Assembly: GCF_014637175.1 (NCBI RefSeq)
Contig: NZ_BMEV01000005.1
Span: 17,620 to 81,619 of the forward strand
From: Compostibacillus humi
Lineage (GTDB): Bacteria; Bacillota; Bacilli; Bacillales; Amphibacillaceae
Direction: 5' to 3'
Length of the DNA: 64,000 nucleotides
Shown here one piece after another: positions 26,611 to 34,761 of this stretch. How positions within the stretch are numbered: the first letter of the stretch is position 1; each line of letters begins with the position of its first letter. The position numbers were made by a program, and so were the translations under genes. Below the pieces are notes generated by a model. The model worked only from the letters and a program-made list of their open reading frames with translations, had not been told where the DNA came from and did no database searches.

Positions 26611-26695
26611 CGCCCAATCGGTCAAAACAACCGCTCTCTAGACTCCGCCCAAGAGAACATAGCCCAATAAAAAAACATAGCCCAAGAAAAAAACA

Positions 26696-27304
26696 CTATC
26701 CATATTTCTTATTTACCCCAAGTACGCATACTGCCGGGGCTGGCTTCATTTGCTTCAGTTCCAGCCGAATATCGGCAAAGCCTGCTGCTTTCATATCATT
26801 CATCACGTTTTCCCCGGTCTCTTTTGCCGTGTCCATGGTAACCCCTTTTGCAAACGGCTGCACGGTAATAGCGATTATCCCGCCGTCCTTCATAACTTTC
26901 CGGATTCCCTTTAAAGCTTCCGCCGGCTCCTTCCAAAATGGAATCGAATTAACGGAATAAACTTTGTCAAACGAAAAATCAAAAGAAGGAAGCTGGTGAA
27001 CATCCGCCTGGATTAACTCGACAACTCCGTTTTGAATCGCTTTTTTGTTTCGCTTGCTTGCTTGTTTCAGCATCTTTTCGGAATAATCAACGCCGATGAT
27101 TTTCCCGTCTTGAACGATTTGCGTCAGCCGCTGGATGGCAATCCCCGGCCCAAAGCCAATTTCTAAGACGTTATCTTCTTTTTCGACATTTAGTAATGAA
27201 ATGGTCCATTCGTGTTTTTCCGTCCCGACGGCGGCCATAAGCTTTCCCGCCACACTGCCGAACCATCCTTCGGGCTTCTGAAATTGCATGAAAAATTTCC
27301 TCAT
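26696..27304 (-). CDS. Class I SAM-dependent methyltransferase
   Basis: 202 residues. SAM-binding motif I is VLEIGFGPGIAIQRL (about residue 47), motif II is IGVDYSEKML and an acidic-loop segment is ELIQADVHQLP. The fold resembles the UbiE/Methyltransf_11 group; the methyl acceptor is unknown. ATG 27304 is the first of two closely spaced candidate starts (ATG 27289 is in frame). It converges on the 52-bp array, with its 3' end within about 90 bases of the last diverged repeat. Confidence 0.85.
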   Translation of the reverse strand: MRKFFMQFQKPEGWFGSVAGKLMAAVGTEKHEWTISLLNVEKEDNVLEIGFGPGIAIQRLTQIVQDGKIIGVDYSEKMLKQASKRNKKAIQNGVVELIQADVHQLPSFDFSFDKVYSVNSIPFWKEPAEALKGIRKVMKDGGIIAITVQPFAKGVTMDTAKETGENVMNDMKAAGFADIRLELKQMKPAPAVCVLGVNKKYG

Positions 27305-27375
27305 TCCTCATAAATCCCCCTAATCTCCCAAATATTCCGACAAATACCGGCAAAAAGCACCCGCCTATGAAAGTA

Positions 27376-27846
27376 TCATTCTCCTGATTGCAGCGTCCTA
27401 TTTATCTGTCCAAAATGGTGACGGTCGTGTTCCATCAGGCCATAAAAATATTCATAAAGAAACATTTTCGTTTTGCCGATTCGTATTCTTTTCTCCCAGC
27501 AACCATCGGGAATTTGTTGTATTGCTTCATACAATTCTTTTCTCGCAGCAATAAATCGATGGATCGTCTCTTCTTTTTCTTCCATTCTGCTTATTTTTGC
27601 CGATGCGGAATTCGTTTTTTCCGTATCCGGCCCTTTCGGAAGTTCTAAGTCAGAAAATATATATGGAATCCGATGCTGCATCACAAACTGGTCCCAAGGC
27701 GGGAAATGGCCGATCACCTCGGCAATCGTCCATTTATCCTCGCCGATTTGGGTTCTCCATTCCTTTTCCGACAGACGTTTCAGCGACATGACAAAATCAA
27801 TGGAGTTTTGATAATGGTCCAAAATCTGTTTCTTATATTGATTCAT
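27376..27846 (-). CDS. DinB family protein (putative metal-dependent)
   Basis: 156-residue four-helix-bundle protein of the DinB/YfiT superfamily. The histidines expected to bind metal appear in VIGHFPPWDQF (residue about 45) and in MEHDRHHFGQI near the C-terminus. ATG 27846 follows GAGGTG; a GTG 9 codons upstream is less well supported. Family members include bacillithiol-S-transferases and hydrolases of unknown substrate. Confidence 0.82.
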   Translation of the reverse strand: MNQYKKQILDHYQNSIDFVMSLKRLSEKEWRTQIGEDKWTIAEVIGHFPPWDQFVMQHRIPYIFSDLELPKGPDTEKTNSASAKISRMEEKEETIHRFIAARKELYEAIQQIPDGCWEKRIRIGKTKMFLYEYFYGLMEHDRHHFGQINRTLQSGE

Positions 27847-27874
27847 CCGATCAGTCACCTCAACAAAATTCACA

Positions 27875-27916
27875 AAAAAGGCTGGTCAAAGCTCTAAAGC
27901 GATGGACCAGCCTATC
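27875..27916 (-). terminator. Terminator of sigma/anti-sigma operon
   Basis: On the minus strand, AGGCTGGTC pairs with GACCAGCCT followed by TTTTTTG, about 65 bases past the anti-sigma stop. Confidence 0.75.
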
Positions 27917-27980
27917 ATCCCCGTTGACTTGAGAGGTGTATTCATTTTGGGCTAACGGGGAGCTGTTACCATTGTCGCCA

Positions 27981-28703
27981 TTAAAAGCCAAAATAATTCA
28001 TCTCTTGCTTCAGCGGCACGACAAACGTTTCTGGTCCCGTCGGCTTCTGGCTGCCGCCTTTCGGTTCCACGCTCGCTTTAATCAGCTTAAATTCGCGGAT
28101 GTCCGGCCCTTTAAAGAGCACCCTTGATGCGCCGTCCTCGATGGAGAGGAGTTCCCCTTGAATATCATTGTTGTCGTAAATAATCCAAAGCTGATAGTCC
28201 TGCCCTTTCAGCCGGATCAGTCCGTCCACTTCGAGAAGCATTTCCTCTGTCAAATTGTTGATCCACAAATTCCCCCGGATATGGTTGAAATCGGAAACAG
28301 GGACAATCGCCAGCTGCTTCGTCTCCGGATAATGGAGTAAATTTTCCTCAGCAATATCGTCGTTTTGCGCCACTTCCATCACCGGCGAATCCACCGTCGG
28401 TTTCAGCTGATACAATCCTAGGGCGAAGAGGAGTACTGCTGCAGCGGCAATGGAAACAATCACCGGCACTTTCGCTGTTTTCCGCCGTGGCTTCTCCGCC
28501 GTTACATCTTGCCAAATTTTCTCTTTCAATGCGGCAGACGGTTCGATATTCGATTTGGTTTCCGTCATCCGGCGCCAGGCTGACAGCTTTTGCTGACAAT
28601 GGGCACAGCTTGCCAAGTGATGTTCCAGCTCGGCCAGTTCATCCGCCGACGTAATATTGCCTAATGCCAAGTCTATGATTTTCTCTTCCGGGATATGTAT
28701 CAT
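27981..28703 (-). CDS. Zinc-finger anti-sigma factor (ZAS type)
   Basis: 240-residue membrane anti-sigma factor. The N-terminal cytosolic zinc-binding domain shows the HxxxCxxC motif in LEHHLASCAHCQQKL; one transmembrane helix (PVIVSIAAAAVLLFALGLYQL, near residue 90) is followed by an extracytoplasmic RskA-like domain of about 130 residues. ATG 28703 overlaps the sigma stop codon (ATGA), the usual coupling that keeps sigma and anti-sigma equimolar. Expected to hold the ECF factor inactive at the membrane until an envelope signal. Confidence 0.9.
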   Translation of the reverse strand: MIHIPEEKIIDLALGNITSADELAELEHHLASCAHCQQKLSAWRRMTETKSNIEPSAALKEKIWQDVTAEKPRRKTAKVPVIVSIAAAAVLLFALGLYQLKPTVDSPVMEVAQNDDIAEENLLHYPETKQLAIVPVSDFNHIRGNLWINNLTEEMLLEVDGLIRLKGQDYQLWIIYDNNDIQGELLSIEDGASRVLFKGPDIREFKLIKASVEPKGGSQKPTGPETFVVPLKQEMNYFGF

Positions 28704-29278
28704 TGCTGTTTCCACCCCCGTTCCGGCTCGACCCACTTCACGAGCGGCTTTTGTTTGCGCAAGTTTTTCAGCCCGTAACGGATAAAGGATTTCACAGAGC
28801 CTAACGGTTTATTCATTTCTTTTGCAATTTCCTGATGGGTTTCCCCTTGGAAATAGGAGCGGTAAATTGCTTCCCGCTGTTTTTCCGGAATATGATTTAA
28901 CGCATCGATAATCAGATGCCTTTCCATTTCATGGATAAACAGCAAATCAAGCGGGTGTTCCTCTTCCGTATCCAATGATTCCAATTTATGAATCAAGAGC
29001 GGCTTCTTTTTCCGCAATCTGTCTAAGGAACGGCTTTTCGTCTTCACCGCCAGCCATGCTTTGACGCTGCCTTTTTCCGGTTTGTATTGGGATGATTTTT
29101 GCAATACTTCGAGAAACACATCGTGGCAAATGTCTTCTGCTTCGGTCCGGTCGCCGACAATTTGCAGGGCGATATGGAACGTAAACCGGATATATTTTTC
29201 ATAAAACAGCTCAAAAGAAGATTGGGAGCCTTGTTTGATTTTTTCCATCAGACGGATGTCTTCCTGATTCCCATCCAT
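28700..29278 (-). CDS. ECF-type RNA polymerase sigma factor
   Basis: 192-residue sigma-70 family ECF factor. Region 2 is recognisable in FELFYEKYIRFTFHIALQIVGDRTEAEDICHDVF and region 4 in IPEKQREAIYRSYFQGETHQEIAKEMN with the recognition helix around LGSVKSFI. ATG 29278 follows GGGGGATTGG. It is cotranscribed with the anti-sigma gene and divergent from the NEW3/ABC operon. Its own promoter region contains an ECF-type -35/-10, suggesting autoregulation. Confidence 0.92.
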   Translation of the reverse strand: MDGNQEDIRLMEKIKQGSQSSFELFYEKYIRFTFHIALQIVGDRTEAEDICHDVFLEVLQKSSQYKPEKGSVKAWLAVKTKSRSLDRLRKKKPLLIHKLESLDTEEEHPLDLLFIHEMERHLIIDALNHIPEKQREAIYRSYFQGETHQEIAKEMNKPLGSVKSFIRYGLKNLRKQKPLVKWVEPERGWKQQ

Positions 29279-29302
29279 GGCCAATCCCCCTTCCATCTGA
29301 AA

Positions 29303-29331
29303 TTAGACGATTTACGAGAAAAATAGTTTCA
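29303..29331 (-). promoter_or_regulatory. ECF-type promoter of the sigma gene
   Basis: On the minus strand, TGAAAC (29331-29326), a 16-base spacer, then CGTC (29309-29306). This is the spacing and sequence class of Bacillus ECF promoters (for example sigma X/M: -10 CGTC). It lies about 25 bases upstream of the sigma start codon. Confidence 0.65.
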
Positions 29332-29413
29332 CGCGAAAAAATTTTTTCTAACATAAATCTATTTTTTCCTCTTCTTCGTATCTAGTTTGAAAATATAAAA
29401 GGGGGAAAAAGGA

Positions 29414-30556
29414 ATGGTAAAAAAATTTAGTGTGATTTTTGCGCTTATTCTTCTTTTTACCTTTACGGCAGCAACACCGGCATTTGCCCAAGTCACCTTA
29501 TACACGCCGTATACGGGGCTGGCAGTGACGCCGGGGGAGACGATCGATTATACCGTCGATGTCATTAACAACGATTCAGGAATTAAACATGTCACCTTTG
29601 ACATGGAAGGTTTGCCGAAAGGATGGACATACAAACTGACAGCGGGAGGAAATGCGATTAAGCAATTATCCGTCCGGGACGAAGAACAGCTGAACGTGGA
29701 AGTGACGGTGCCGCTGGAAATTGAACAGGACGATTACCGCTTTACGTTAGTGGCGACGGACCAAAACGGAGAGAAGGCGGAATTGCCGTTTCTCGTCACC
29801 TTGACGGAAGAAGGAACCTTTGCGACGGAATTAAATGTGGATCAGCCGAATTTGCAAGGACAAACCGACTCTTCCTTTTCCTATTCGGCCACGTTAAGAA
29901 ACCGGACTGCCGAGGAACAAAATTATGCGCTGACAGCCAATGCTCCGGAAGGCTGGGCCGTCCAGTTTAAGTCGGGAAGCGACAGTGTAACGTCCGTATC
30001 CGTCGAACCAAACAGTGAAGCAGACATTACAATCGATGTGACGCCGCCGGAAAATGCGAGTGCAGACACGTATGAAATTGCAGTGACGGCGAATGGCAGC
30101 GGAACGAAGGCGGAAGCGACCTTGGAGGCCGTTATTACCGGTTCTTACGATATGGTTTTGACGACGCCGAAAGGGAATTTGAGTGCGGACATTACGTCCG
30201 GGGGAGAGCGGATTATTGATTTAGTCATCGAAAATACAGGTACCGCACCGCTTACTAATGTGGAATTGTCGGCCCAAACTCCGCCGGATTGGGAAACCGA
30301 GTTTGATAAAAATTCGATTCCGGAAATTAAACCGGGAGAATCTGCCACGGTAAAGGCAACGGTGAAAGCATCGGACAATGCGATCGCCGGCGACTACGTG
30401 ACCACCTTTAAAGCATCGGCAGCGGAGTCGAGTGCTGAAGCCGATTTCCGCATCTCGGTAGAAACGTCCACCCTTTGGGGCATTGTTGGGATTGTTATTA
30501 TTTTAGCGGTGGTGGCAGGGCTGTATTACATTATTAAAAAATACGGGAGGAGGTAG
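29414..30556 (+). CDS. Secreted NEW3-domain protein with C-terminal membrane anchor
   Basis: 380 residues. A Sec signal peptide (MVKKFSVIFALILLF, cleavage likely after AFA) is followed by three Ig-like NEW3-type repeats recognised by VTPGETIDYTVDVIN, then GWAVQF..VEPNSEADITIDVTPP and GERIIDLVIENTG..LTNVELSAQTPPDWE. One C-terminal helix (LWGIVGIVIILAVVAGLYYII) and a KKYGRR tail place the domains outside the membrane. ATG 29414 follows AAAAGGGGG. It is 3 bases from the ABC ATPase gene, so it likely works with the ABC transporter, perhaps as an extracytoplasmic ligand-binding or assembly part. Confidence 0.88.
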   Translation: MVKKFSVIFALILLFTFTAATPAFAQVTLYTPYTGLAVTPGETIDYTVDVINNDSGIKHVTFDMEGLPKGWTYKLTAGGNAIKQLSVRDEEQLNVEVTVPLEIEQDDYRFTLVATDQNGEKAELPFLVTLTEEGTFATELNVDQPNLQGQTDSSFSYSATLRNRTAEEQNYALTANAPEGWAVQFKSGSDSVTSVSVEPNSEADITIDVTPPENASADTYEIAVTANGSGTKAEATLEAVITGSYDMVLTTPKGNLSADITSGGERIIDLVIENTGTAPLTNVELSAQTPPDWETEFDKNSIPEIKPGESATVKATVKASDNAIAGDYVTTFKASAAESSAEADFRISVETSTLWGIVGIVIILAVVAGLYYIIKKYGRR

Positions 30557-30559
30557 ATC

Positions 30560-31510
30560 ATGGCTCCGATTATCCAGCTGGATCGCGTCAGCAAGCAGTA
30601 CGACGAACAGTACGCCGTGAAAAACCTCTCTCTTTCCATCGAAAAAGGGGAAATTTTTGGCCTGCTCGGCCCGAATGGCGCCGGGAAAACGACGACGATT
30701 TTAATGATGCTCGGACTGAGCGAACCGACTTCCGGGAAGGTCCGGGTCTGCGGCATCGATTCGTTAAGGCAGCCGATTGAAGTGAAAAAGCGGGTCGGCT
30801 ATTTACCGGACAATCTCGGCTTTTATCAGCATATGACAGGAAGGGAAAACTTAATTTATACCGCCGAACTGAACCAGATTCCCCGGAAAGAAGCGCTGGA
30901 ACGGGCGAACTATTTGTTGGAAAAAGTGAATCTCACTGACGCAGCCGATAAAAAGACGGGGAAATATTCCCGGGGGATGAAGCAGCGGCTTGGTCTGGCT
31001 GATGTGTTAATGAAAAACCCGGAAGTGATCATTTTGGATGAGCCGACCCTCGGAATTGACCCGGAAGGGGTGCGGGAGCTGCTTGCGCTGATTAAGTCTT
31101 TAAGCGAAGAGGAGAAAATTACGGTGCTCCTTTCTTCCCACCATCTCCATCAGGTGCAGCAAATTTGCGACCGGGTCGGCATTTTTGTCAAAGGCGAGCT
31201 GCTGGCGGAAGGGACGATAGAGAGTCTGGCAAAACAGCTGTTCCAGCAGGATTCCTTTATTACCCGGGTGAAGGCGCATCCGGTGGACGGAAAGCTGTTG
31301 GAAAAACTGGAGCAGCTGGACCCGGTATCAAAAGTGGAAGAAACCGCAGACGGAATCGATGTGTACAGTTCGGCAAATATTGCGTCCCTTATAAGCCGCA
31401 TCATCGTGGAACACGGAGCAGCATTACATCAGATCAGCAACGAAAATTACGGGCTGGACGAAATATACCATCGTTATTTTGAAGGGCGTGATGAACATGA
31501 ATCTCGCTAG
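30560..31510 (+). CDS. ABC transporter ATP-binding protein
   Basis: 316-residue ATPase of the ABC-2 export type. Walker A is LLGPNGAGKTTT (about residue 35), the signature is YSRGMKQRLGLADVL, Walker B VIILDEPTLGIDPEG and the switch His is in LLSSHHLHQ. ATG 30560 uses the GGGAGGAGG at the end of the NEW3 gene. A C-terminal extension of roughly 90 residues follows the NBD. The permease gene overlaps its end. Confidence 0.94.
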   Translation: MAPIIQLDRVSKQYDEQYAVKNLSLSIEKGEIFGLLGPNGAGKTTTILMMLGLSEPTSGKVRVCGIDSLRQPIEVKKRVGYLPDNLGFYQHMTGRENLIYTAELNQIPRKEALERANYLLEKVNLTDAADKKTGKYSRGMKQRLGLADVLMKNPEVIILDEPTLGIDPEGVRELLALIKSLSEEEKITVLLSSHHLHQVQQICDRVGIFVKGELLAEGTIESLAKQLFQQDSFITRVKAHPVDGKLLEKLEQLDPVSKVEETADGIDVYSSANIASLISRIIVEHGAALHQISNENYGLDEIYHRYFEGRDEHESR

Positions 31511-32528
31511 CATCCGGGAAAAAATAATCCCGAAACGAAACGAGGAAACTTCTGTGGAGCGGGGGAACCCGTCGGCGTTTTTCGTGCTCGTCCGGAAAGA
31601 GTTTACCGACTACATCCGCAGCTGGCGAATTATCATTTTGCTTGCGATTATTATGCTTGCCTGCTTCGGTTCCCTCTACACAGCGATGACGACGATATCT
31701 GATGCCATCGACAATAGCGAGGCGGAAGAACTCGGCCGGAGCCTTTATTTGTTTCTGAAGCTGTTCACCGTTTCTGACGGGACGCTGCCGGCCTTTATTA
31801 CCTTTGTCGGCTTTCTCGGACCGCTCTTTGGCATTGCCCTCGGATTTGATGCGATTAATTCGGAGCGGAATCGGGGCACGTTAAGCCGGCTTATGTCCCA
31901 GCCGATTCCCCGGGACTACGTGCTGAACGCCAAATTTGTCGCGTCCTTATTGCTGAACGTCGTGCTGTTCTTTTCCCTCGGCTTTATCGTCATGGGCCTC
32001 GGGATATTGATGCTCGGGATTCCGCCGACGGTTGAAGAATTTTTGCGCATCTTTTACTTCTTGGTGCTCTGTATCGTTTATATCGCCTTTTGGCTTAATT
32101 TAGGGATTCTTTTTTCCGTCGTCTTCAAAAACTCGGCGACATCGGCGCTGTCAAGCATTGCCATCTGGATTTTTTTCCAAGTGTTTTACGGCATGATTAT
32201 CCAGCTTCTGTCCAAATCAATACTAAATCCGGAGGTCATTACGGATGCTGCCGATGCGGTCAGCCGGCAAGGATTCGTCCTCAATTTAATGCGGCTGTCG
32301 CCGAGCTACTTGTTTGAGGAATCGACGACGATACTGCTGTCGCCGAATATTCGCAGTGTCGGACCGCTTACGGTGGAACAGACGGTTGGCGCTGTTGCCG
32401 GTCCGCTGCCGCTAACCCAAAGCTTGCTCCTGATTTGGCCGCAGCTCACCGGGTTAATCGCCGCCACCCTCGTTTGTTTCGCCATCGCCTATCTTGCTTT
32501 TATGCGTCAGGAAATCCGTTCGAACTAA
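31491..32528 (+). CDS. ABC-2 type permease
   Basis: 345 residues with about six membrane helices. RKEFTDYIRSWRIIILLAIIM is the first helix, a large extracytoplasmic loop follows, then the ABC-2 motif DAINSERNRGTLSRLMSQPIPRDYVLNAK ahead of further helices. It overlaps the ATPase gene by 20 bases. Several in-frame starts (31479 TTG, 31491 ATG, 31497 ATG) are close; 31491 is my choice. With the upstream NEW3 protein it forms an exporter of unknown cargo. Confidence 0.9.
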   Translation: MNMNLASIREKIIPKRNEETSVERGNPSAFFVLVRKEFTDYIRSWRIIILLAIIMLACFGSLYTAMTTISDAIDNSEAEELGRSLYLFLKLFTVSDGTLPAFITFVGFLGPLFGIALGFDAINSERNRGTLSRLMSQPIPRDYVLNAKFVASLLLNVVLFFSLGFIVMGLGILMLGIPPTVEEFLRIFYFLVLCIVYIAFWLNLGILFSVVFKNSATSALSSIAIWIFFQVFYGMIIQLLSKSILNPEVITDAADAVSRQGFVLNLMRLSPSYLFEESTTILLSPNIRSVGPLTVEQTVGAVAGPLPLTQSLLLIWPQLTGLIAATLVCFAIAYLAFMRQEIRSN

Positions 32529-32531
32529 AAG

Positions 32532-32560
32532 GAAGCCGTCCCCAGGGGGCGGCTTTTTTC
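32532..32560 (+). terminator. Terminator of NEW3-ABC operon
   Basis: GC-rich hairpin with arms AAGCCGTCCCC and GGGGCGGCTT followed by TTTTT, directly after the permease stop. Confidence 0.85.
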
Positions 32561-32667
32561 ATGGCCGGCTTTGAATGACAAAATTTTAGAAGCATATTGG
32601 AAACGAATGATATAATGAACTAACAAAATTTGCGGACAGACCGGTGAAAGAAGAGGGGAAATGTAAG

Positions 32668-33471
32668 ATGGGGTATGATTGGAAAACATGTCCGACTGAC
32701 ATAAAAACATTTATTGAACATCTGAATAAAGGGATAAAGGAAATTTTAACGGACAATTACGTTGGTTTTTATATCCATGGTTCTTTAGCTATGGGCGGGT
32801 TTCATCCGAAAAGCAGTGATATTGATGTTTTGGTAATTACGAACAAACCGATAGAAAATAAAGATAGGACAAATTTAGCCCTGCTTCTGTTAAAACATTC
32901 AAATTCTCCTTACCCGATTGAAATAAGTTTCCTGAATACTGCTCAATTACAGCATTGGCAGCATCCATGTCCATTCGATTTCCATTATAGCGAGTGTTGG
33001 AGGGAACGGTTCGAAAAAGACTTGATGAATGGTAATTTTCCGTTAACAAATGGTGAAACAGATACAGATACAGATTTAGCTGCACATTTAACGATTACAT
33101 ATCATCGAGGCATTTGTATAGAAGGTAAAGCGATTAAAGACGTATTTCCGGCAATTCCAAAGTCAGATTATTTATCGTCCATATTGGCTGACTATCGGGA
33201 GTGTTTAGAGAACATCTCCGAAGACCCGATCTATTGTTCTTTAAACTTAATAAGGGTATTTAGGTACCTGAAAAAAGGGGTAATATCATCAAAAATAGAG
33301 GCTGGCCAATGGGGGCTTAAAACTTTTCCACAAGAATTAAGAAATACAATTGGCAAAGTGGTCGATTGTTATCAAAACGGAAACGACGCAAATACGTTCA
33401 CAATCGCTGAGTTGGTCTTATTAAAGCATTACGTATCGGACAATGTTCAAAAAATTATTAAACAGGAGTAA
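32668..33471 (+). CDS. Aminoglycoside nucleotidyltransferase-like protein (ANT(9)/AadA-like)
   Basis: 267-residue nucleotidyltransferase with the pol-beta-type motif HGSLAMGGFHPKSSDIDVLVI (about residues 39-59) and a C-terminal helical domain like that of AadA and ANT(9) enzymes (CSLNLIRVFRYLKKG, then KIEAGQWGLKTFP). ATG 32668 is preceded by AGAGGGGAAA. Base composition looks more AT-rich than its neighbours, which hints at transfer. It could modify a spectinomycin-type antibiotic or another small molecule; resistance cannot be asserted from sequence. Confidence 0.78.
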   Translation: MGYDWKTCPTDIKTFIEHLNKGIKEILTDNYVGFYIHGSLAMGGFHPKSSDIDVLVITNKPIENKDRTNLALLLLKHSNSPYPIEISFLNTAQLQHWQHPCPFDFHYSECWRERFEKDLMNGNFPLTNGETDTDTDLAAHLTITYHRGICIEGKAIKDVFPAIPKSDYLSSILADYRECLENISEDPIYCSLNLIRVFRYLKKGVISSKIEAGQWGLKTFPQELRNTIGKVVDCYQNGNDANTFTIAELVLLKHYVSDNVQKIIKQE

Positions 33472-33641
33472 CTGGGTTTTGAAAATAAGCGTAAATCTTA
33501 AATGATCCTATTACTGTAAAAGTATGGAACAAATCCCAATTTTGTAAAATAATCAGAAATCATCTATAATGAAAAAACGGAAAGATTATTGACGAATCAG
33601 GCGGATTTGTCTTTATTGATTGGAAACCGGGAGGGATGGAA

Positions 33642-34469
33642 ATGATAAAAAGTTTAAAGGATACCGTGACGTTAAATAACGGCGTGACGATGCCTGGTTT
33701 TGGTTTTGGCGTGTACAAATTGGAAAACGGCCGGGAAACTGCAGAAATGGTAAAAACTGCGATCCAATATAGCTATCGTTTGATCGATACGGCCGCATTA
33801 TACGAAAATGAAGAAGGGGTCGGCGAAGGAATTCGGGAATCCGGAGTTCCCCGGGAGGAAGTTTTTGTCACAACGAAGCTTTGGAACGACCAGCACGGCT
33901 ACGATAATGCCTTAAAGGCCTTTGACGAAAGCCTGAAGAAACTGAACATGGATTATGTAGACCTTTATTTGATTCATTGGCCGGTGACCGGAAAGTTTAT
34001 AGAAACGTGGAAAGCGTTGGAAAAATTGTACGACGAAGGTTTGGTGCGCGCCATTGGGGTGAGCAATTTCCACATTCATCATTTGGAAAGCCTGTTTGCC
34101 GATGCTAACGTCAAACCGGCGGTAAACCAGGTGGAATACCATCCCCATTTAACCCAGGAAAACCTCAGAGCTTTTTGCCAGAAGGAAAACATTCAAATGG
34201 AAGCCTGGTCGCCGCTGAAAAAAGGGCGCTTGCTTGATCATCCTCTTCTTCTTGACATTGGGAAAAAATACGGGAAATCCCCGGCTCAAGTAATTTTGCG
34301 CTGGACAGTGCAAAATAGCGTTATTCCGATACCAAAATCGAGCAAACCGGAGCGAATCAGGGAAAATGCCGCTATTTTCGATTTTTCCTTGACGGATGGG
34401 GAAATGAAGGAGATCAGTGCGCTAAATCTAAACGAACGCAGCGGTCCCGACCCGGATACTTTTGTCTAA
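33642..34469 (+). CDS. Aldo/keto reductase
   Basis: 275-residue NADPH-dependent aldo/keto reductase of the YvgN/YtbE/2,5-diketo-gluconate-reductase group. Tetrad residues are visible as Asp and Tyr in IDTAALYENEEGVG, Lys in TTKLWND and His in LYLIHWPVTG. The cofactor segment VIPIPKSSKPERIREN and the full-length end GPDPDTFV are present. ATG 33642 follows GGGAGGG. A close paralogue lies at 36327-37154, downstream of putP, but is broken. Confidence 0.93.
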   Translation: MIKSLKDTVTLNNGVTMPGFGFGVYKLENGRETAEMVKTAIQYSYRLIDTAALYENEEGVGEGIRESGVPREEVFVTTKLWNDQHGYDNALKAFDESLKKLNMDYVDLYLIHWPVTGKFIETWKALEKLYDEGLVRAIGVSNFHIHHLESLFADANVKPAVNQVEYHPHLTQENLRAFCQKENIQMEAWSPLKKGRLLDHPLLLDIGKKYGKSPAQVILRWTVQNSVIPIPKSSKPERIRENAAIFDFSLTDGEMKEISALNLNERSGPDPDTFV

Positions 34470-34505
34470 CGGAAAAGTGCGGAACATGCACTTTTCCGTT
34501 TTTTA
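34469..34505 (+). terminator. Terminator after aldo/keto reductase
   Basis: Perfect 12-bp stem ACGGAAAAGTGC/GCACTTTTCCGT with a 7-base loop and T run. Confidence 0.9.
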
Positions 34506-34651
34506 TTGTTGTCATCGGCGGCAGGCGACTGGGCTTTTAGCGAACTTTCGGGAGATACACTGGTAGTACTTTTTAAATAAAGCATAAACAAATTAAGACT
34601 TTATGTAATAGTCAGAAAATAGTATAATTTTAGAAAGAAAGGAGGGATGAG

Positions 34652-34753
34652 ATGGAAGAGTATGCCCTTTCGGCGGGTACGATTTTTTGGCTGTTCGTTC
34701 CGATGCTTCTCATTATTCTCTTATCGGGAGTCTCATTATTCAAAAAGGGGTGA
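34652..34753 (+). CDS. Symporter small accessory protein
   Basis: 33-residue peptide, too short for most gene callers: MEEYALSAGTIFWLFVPMLL and on to a KKG tail, one transmembrane helix. ATG 34652 follows AAAGGAGGG and the stop is 8 bases before the putP start. Small single-helix proteins of this kind are encoded directly upstream of sodium:solute symporters in Bacillaceae. The very good ribosome site, lack of other function for the gap and coupling to putP support it as real. Confidence 0.8.
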   Translation: MEEYALSAGTIFWLFVPMLLIILLSGVSLFKKG

Positions 34754-34761
34754 TCGTTTAA

